From the NCBI GenBank assembly GCA_029934875.1, contig JAOZLK010000089.1, positions 1 through 10,783 of the forward strand: a DNA stretch of 10,783 nucleotides, in the 5' to 3' direction. This document shows, piece by piece, positions 7,563-10,783 of the stretch (within the stretch, counting starts at the first letter, position 1; each line of letters begins with the position of its first letter). The notes below the pieces were generated by a model that ran no database searches, was not told the DNA's origin, and saw only the letters and a program-made list of their open reading frames with translations. This DNA is from Bacteroidales bacterium. GTDB taxonomy: Bacteria; Bacteroidota; Bacteroidia; Bacteroidales; GCA-2748055. Both the position numbers and the translations under genes were made by a program.

Positions 7563-8405
7563 TTAATTAAAAATCATATTATCTAGAAGCCTTACCCCCC
7601 CTAATATGACAGCAATACATCCCACTTTGTTCACGTCCCTTTCCCAGGACTCAATTGGTTTAAGTGTCTTATCATCAACTATCTCAAAATATACAAGTTC
7701 CATCAGGTTCTGTTGTTCGAAGCGCTTACTAAGCCATGATTTTAGCTCGGAGGGTGACAGCTCTGCTTGTTTTTTGGCTGCTTCAACAAGGGTCTGATAA
7801 ATAAATGGGGCCGTTTTTCGTTCCTTACGGCCGAGCCTGATATTTCTTGAACTCATGGCAAGGCCGTCTTTCTCCCTGATGATCGGACACGCCACAATAT
7901 CGATCTTCATGGCCATTTGATCAACAAGGTGGCGAATGATGACCATCTGCTGAAAATCTTTTTGACCAAAGTAGGCACGATGGGGATTGACAAGCTGGAA
8001 AAGTTTGCTTACGATCTGGGCAACACCATTGAAATGTCCCTCCCTGGAGGCGCCTTCCATTACCTGGTCCAGTCCCTCAAGGTTAAATTGTCGACCATCG
8101 GTCTCGGGATACATTTCGTTGACAGGGGGCATAAAAACCATATCAACCCCCTTTTCACGTAGCAGGATAAGATCTTCTTCAGGTGTCCTGGGATATTTCT
8201 CCAAATCGGATGGATCATTGAACTGGGTGGGGTTCACAAAGATGGATACAAGCGTAGAGTCATTATCCTCTATAGACCTTGAAACCAGTGAAATATGACC
8301 ATCATGAAGTGCCCCCATTGTGGGCACCAATCCGATGCTTTTCTGCTTCTGCCGGAGGTCATCCAAATGCCTGATAAGCTCCTCTTTTGTCCTGTAAACG
8401 ATCAT
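7563..8405 (-). CDS. panC: Pantothenate synthetase (pantoate--beta-alanine ligase)
   Basis: ATP-dependent cytoplasmic ligase joining pantoate to beta-alanine through a pantoyl-adenylate. At 280 aa it is full length. Visible motifs are [10 protein letters not shown] at 28-37 with the HxGH nucleotidyltransferase histidines H34 and H37, FVNPTQF at 56-62, [12 protein letters not shown] at 117-128, YFGQKDFQQ at 145-153, and the KMSKS-like GLAMSSRN at 181-188. The ATG at 8405 is preceded by a full TAnnTTTG match on the minus strand (8422-8429), so panC is likely the first gene of the panC-panD-membrane protein-rfaE2 transcript. I see no panB in the window; ketopantoate hydroxymethyltransferase must be elsewhere. 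Confidence 0.98.
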   Translation of the reverse strand: MIVYRTKEELIRHLDDLRQKQKSIGLVPTMGALHDGHISLVSRSIEDNDSTLVSIFVNPTQFNDPSDLEKYPRTPEEDLILLREKGVDMVFMPPVNEMYPETDGRQFNLEGLDQVMEGASREGHFNGVAQIVSKLFQLVNPHRAYFGQKDFQQMVIIRHLVDQMAMKIDIVACPIIREKDGLAMSSRNIRLGRKERKTAPFIYQTLVEAAKKQAELSPSELKSWLSKRFEQQNLMELVYFEIVDDKTLKPIESWERDVNKVGCIAVILGGVRLLDNMIFN

Positions 8406-8421
8406 TTGTCTCTTGGTCGCA

Positions 8422-8429
8422 CAAAGATA
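8422..8429 (-). promoter_or_regulatory. Bacteroidota -7 promoter element for panC
   Basis: The minus strand reads TATCTTTG, a full match to TAnnTTTG, 16 bp before the panC ATG. Expected transcription start is near 8415, giving a leader of about 10 nt. A -33 TTG is not obvious; a long A run (the complement of the T run at 8445-8453) occupies the place. Confidence 0.55.
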
Positions 8430-8455
8430 GATAAATTGATCTCATTTTTTTTTAG

Positions 8456-8463
8456 TAAATTTG
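8456..8463 (+). promoter_or_regulatory. Bacteroidota -7 promoter element for the GT5-like gene
   Basis: TAAATTTG is a full match to TAnnTTTG, 26 bp before the ATG at 8490. A TTG at 8436-8438 is a candidate -33 box, but the 17-bp gap is shorter than usual (about 19-21). A nine-T run lies between them. With the panC element it makes an 84-bp divergent promoter region. Confidence 0.55.
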
Positions 8464-8489
8464 CATGATTTTCAAAAGCAGGCTACACG

Positions 8490-9299
8490 ATGGAAAGTAA
8501 AAAGGTATTATTTGTTTCTCAGGAGATTACGCCCTATTTGCCAGAAGCTGAACTTTCCCAGATTGGCCGTAATTTACCCCAGGCTATTCAGGAGACAGGC
8601 AAGGAGATCAGGACCTTCATGCCGAAATACGGGACCATAAATGAGCGACGGAATCAGTTGCATGAAGTGATTCGGCTCTCTGGAATGAATCTGATTATTG
8701 ATGATACCGACCACCCGCTTATCATCAAGGTTGCCTCCATCCAGGCGGCCAGAATGCAGGTTTATTTCATTGACAACGAAGACTATTTTCATCGCAAGCA
8801 GACGGTCGCAGATGCAAAGGGAGAATTTTTCAAGGACAATGACGAAAGGATGATCTTCTTTGCAAGGGGTGTTCTGGAAACAGTTAGAAAATTACGCTGG
8901 TCGCCCGACCTGGTGCATTGCCACGGCTGGTTTGCTTCACTGGTTCCGCTCTACATTAAGAATGCATACAGGGAGGACCCACTGTTTGCCAATTCTAAGG
9001 TTGTTTTTTCCATGTATGATAACGGTTTTGATAAACCACTGGATGGTGCATTTAAAGAAAAACTTCTTGTAGATGGTGTCTCCCCTGATGACGTATCCAT
9101 GCTTACTGACCCCACATTTGAAAACCTGACCAAACTTGCTGCAACTTACTCCGATGGATTAGTCCAGGGTAGTGAGAAATTGCCAGATTCTGTATTGAAG
9201 GTGATGAAAGATTCGGCTAAGCCGACTCTTAATTATTTGGCTGGTACAGAATATGTAGACGAGTTCTCCGTTTTCTATGACAGTATTCTCAACGATTAA
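8490..9299 (+). CDS. Free-standing glycogen/starch synthase N-terminal (GT5) domain protein
   Basis: The 269-aa protein matches only the N-terminal Rossmann domain of glycogen synthase (GT5). Supporting segments are VLFVSQEITPYLPEAE at 6-21, the FMPKYGTINERR stretch at 43-54 (compare the family's MPxY), DNDERMIFFARGVLE at 116-130, and PDLVHCHGWFASLVPLY at 139-155 (compare the usual PDVVHxHDW). The C-terminal domain that binds most of ADP-glucose and carries the ExxE-type motif is absent, and the protein ends normally with a stop. The classical KxGGLxDV ADP-glucose loop is replaced by PEAELSQIGR at 18-27. Catalytic activity is therefore doubtful. It may need a partner, or be a regulatory or sugar-binding relic. 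A promoter element lies upstream, and the DUF4270 lipoprotein gene starts 16 bp downstream. Similar stand-alone proteins are, from memory, widespread in Bacteroidota. Confidence 0.85.
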   Translation: MESKKVLFVSQEITPYLPEAELSQIGRNLPQAIQETGKEIRTFMPKYGTINERRNQLHEVIRLSGMNLIIDDTDHPLIIKVASIQAARMQVYFIDNEDYFHRKQTVADAKGEFFKDNDERMIFFARGVLETVRKLRWSPDLVHCHGWFASLVPLYIKNAYREDPLFANSKVVFSMYDNGFDKPLDGAFKEKLLVDGVSPDDVSMLTDPTFENLTKLAATYSDGLVQGSEKLPDSVLKVMKDSAKPTLNYLAGTEYVDEFSVFYDSILND

Positions 9300-9315
9300 T
9301 CGCATTTAAGTTAAT

Positions 9316-10692
9316 ATGAAGAAGAAGGATTTGTGGATTGTTGCGGTCATCGTGACCTCAATTATGCTGATTTCATCATGTTCATCCTGGGAACCGGAAT
9401 TAGGACAGGATATCCTCCCTCCGGGCGACCAGGTGTTTATGTTTTATGACACCATTATAGAGGTTCCTGCATACACCATTTCAGGCATACCCCTGGAGAC
9501 TTCCGACAGGTCACTTTCCTCTGCCAATCCCTATATGATGGGTGAAATGACCGATACCCTTATAGGCATGTCAAAGGCCAGCCTGATCACTCAGATTAAT
9601 ACCACCGCGGCCTATATACCAGCACCCAATACGGAGATTGATTCCCTTGTGTTTTCCCTCTATATTTCGGATTATTATGGAAACTCTGACGTGCCCTTCA
9701 ACATTCAATTGCATGAGGTCACAAAGCGTATCTATATGGACTCGGTATATTATTCCAATTATGATCTGGCCGGGGCTTACGATCCTGAAATCCTTGCCGA
9801 AGTGACCATTACCCCCCAGAAGGGAGATACGGTGCCTATGCTCATTCAGAACCAGGCCTTCATTCAAAAATTCCTGGATGTACAGGATGATAGTGCCCTG
9901 TTTTCCAACGACAGTATTTTCAAAGATTATTTCAATGGCTTTTACGTGACCGCCACGTCCACTTCAAGTGAGGGAGCCATAGCGGTGGTTCTTCCATCCA
10001 ATGTCATTACCAGGCTTTCACTAAAGTATGCCAACGACAGTACGGAGGTCGATTCAACCATTGAGCGTGACTTTCGCTGGGCTACTTTTACAATCAACGA
10101 GTTCAGCTCACAGAAGATCAATATTTTTGAGCATGATTACACCGGTGTAGAAATGGAGGAAATCATTGACAATCCCGAAATTGAAACTCCCTATTGTTTT
10201 GTGCAGGGAATGGGAGGTGTAAGCACCTCATTTCACTTTGGCAACCTGAGCGATTGGCTTGCCCAGGGTGGGGGCAAGGTGGCTATTAATTCGGCAAGCA
10301 TGGTCTTCGATATATACCCTGAAGAGAGTGGCGGGCTGGCTCCGGAAGATATGTCTTCACGCCTGATGTTGCATACCCGGGCAACACCTGAAACCCTTGA
10401 GCCCCTATATGATCTGCTAACGATTTACAATGGAACGTCTGGTGATGACAGCCAGTTTGGCGGGCAACTGAGGGCGGTGTCCAAGGGGATGTTTTTTGAT
10501 ACCACCTATACCTACCGGTTCAATATACCCCTTCATTTTCAGTCCATGGTGGATGGTGTTGATTTAACTAACGATTTTGTTTTGCAAGCCTACCAGGCAA
10601 AAAATAATCCAAAGGTTTCTCAGATTTGGAGTAACCTTTATGCCAATCCGCAACGTATAAGGCTGGAGATAGTATATATTAAACTGGATTAA
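9316..10692 (+). CDS. DUF4270-family lipoprotein
   Basis: Predicted envelope lipoprotein of 458 aa, function unknown. A basic start (MKKK) and a hydrophobic stretch to about residue 20 lead to a lipobox, LISSC, with C22 as the lipidated cysteine. The following residues, SSWEPELGQDILPPGD, carry the E-L-G-x-D-I-L-P-P pattern that I associate with DUF4270 (PF14092). The acidic residues soon after the cysteine could favour surface or outer-membrane export in Bacteroidota, but the classic export signal is not exact. The remainder looks beta-rich with many aromatic residues and repeated 'IDSLVFSLY'- and 'SASMVFDIY'-like strands, each reading like a jelly-roll or beta-sandwich strand. It starts 16 bp after the GT5-like gene and ends 3 bp before glmS, so it is probably in one operon with both. 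Confidence 0.87.
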   Translation: MKKKDLWIVAVIVTSIMLISSCSSWEPELGQDILPPGDQVFMFYDTIIEVPAYTISGIPLETSDRSLSSANPYMMGEMTDTLIGMSKASLITQINTTAAYIPAPNTEIDSLVFSLYISDYYGNSDVPFNIQLHEVTKRIYMDSVYYSNYDLAGAYDPEILAEVTITPQKGDTVPMLIQNQAFIQKFLDVQDDSALFSNDSIFKDYFNGFYVTATSTSSEGAIAVVLPSNVITRLSLKYANDSTEVDSTIERDFRWATFTINEFSSQKINIFEHDYTGVEMEEIIDNPEIETPYCFVQGMGGVSTSFHFGNLSDWLAQGGGKVAINSASMVFDIYPEESGGLAPEDMSSRLMLHTRATPETLEPLYDLLTIYNGTSGDDSQFGGQLRAVSKGMFFDTTYTYRFNIPLHFQSMVDGVDLTNDFVLQAYQAKNNPKVSQIWSNLYANPQRIRLEIVYIKLD

Positions 10693-10695
10693 CAT

Positions 10696-10783
10696 ATGTG
10701 TGGCATAGTAGGATATATCGGGAGCAAAGATGCTTACCCGATACTGATTAAAGGCCTGAAAAGACTTGAATACCGGGGTTACG
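10696..10783 (+). CDS. glmS: Glutamine--fructose-6-phosphate aminotransferase, first 29 codons
   Basis: The ATG at 10696 opens MCGIVGYIG, the N-terminus of the glutaminase domain of GlmS. The cysteine right after the initiator methionine becomes the N-terminal nucleophile once Met is removed. EYRGY near residues 25-29 is the second GlmS hallmark and distinguishes it from PurF and AsnB. The enzyme makes glucosamine-6-phosphate from fructose-6-phosphate and glutamine, the first step toward UDP-GlcNAc for peptidoglycan and lipid A. Only 88 bases are in the window. It lies 3 bp after the DUF4270 stop. There is no room for a glmS ribozyme between them, so regulation of that type is not expected here. 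Confidence 0.93.
   Translation, partial: MCGIVGYIGSKDAYPILIKGLKRLEYRGY

Noticed and set aside
8445..8453. Nine-T run considered as a terminator
   Set aside because: It sits in a divergent promoter region with no gene ending there and no stem before it.
9293..9302. Perfect palindrome CGATTAATCG over the stop of the GT5-like gene
   Set aside because: A 10-bp palindrome is expected several times by chance in 10 kb, and no flanking symmetry extends it.
10693..10695. Possible glmS ribozyme or riboswitch
   Set aside because: Only 3 bp separate the DUF4270 stop from the glmS start, leaving no space for a leader RNA.

Overview
The window looks like ordinary chromosomal, housekeeping DNA from a member of the Bacteroidota. 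The evidence is a DUF4270-type lipoprotein, a free-standing glycogen-synthase-like N-terminal domain, a Bacteroidota-style PBP1A, A+T-rich leaders without strong Shine-Dalgarno sequences, and several TAnnTTTG motifs (the Bacteroidota -7 promoter element) just upstream of start codons. Base composition and codon use look even across the window. I see no mobile element, CRISPR array, rRNA or tRNA. No stretch longer than about 150 bases lacks a gene.

Layout, left to right. Bases 1-1225 (minus) are the 5' two-thirds or so of topA (DNA topoisomerase I), cut by the window edge. It is divergent from a bifunctional class A penicillin-binding protein (PBP1A, plus, 1283-3676), separated by a 57-bp promoter region. 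PBP1A converges with a long minus-strand gene series that reads from 8405 down to 3690: panC, panD, a seven- to eight-helix LPG-synthase-TM/flippase-like membrane protein with a TTG start, an RfaE2-type heptose-1-phosphate adenylyltransferase, a 147-bp intergenic region with an unusually large inverted repeat, radA, and an uncharacterised 160-aa protein whose start overlaps the radA stop by 4 bp. panC is divergent, across an 84-bp intergenic region with a promoter motif on each strand, from a plus-strand series: a GT5 N-domain protein, the DUF4270 lipoprotein, and glmS, of which only the first 29 codons are present.

Functionally, the window combines envelope building with cofactor and genome upkeep. 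PBP1A makes peptidoglycan, GlmS makes glucosamine-6-phosphate for peptidoglycan and LPS, RfaE2 makes ADP-heptose for the LPS core, and the lipoprotein and the membrane protein belong to the envelope. PanC and PanD supply pantothenate for coenzyme A. TopA and RadA handle DNA topology and recombination.

I did not find a clear new biological system. The points most worth a second look are the uncharacterised gene coupled to radA, the GT5 domain that lacks both its partner domain and the usual ADP-glucose motif and sits upstream of DUF4270 and glmS, the 78-bp intergenic inverted repeat before radA, and an interleaved pair of inverted repeats at the PBP1A/radA-operon convergence.
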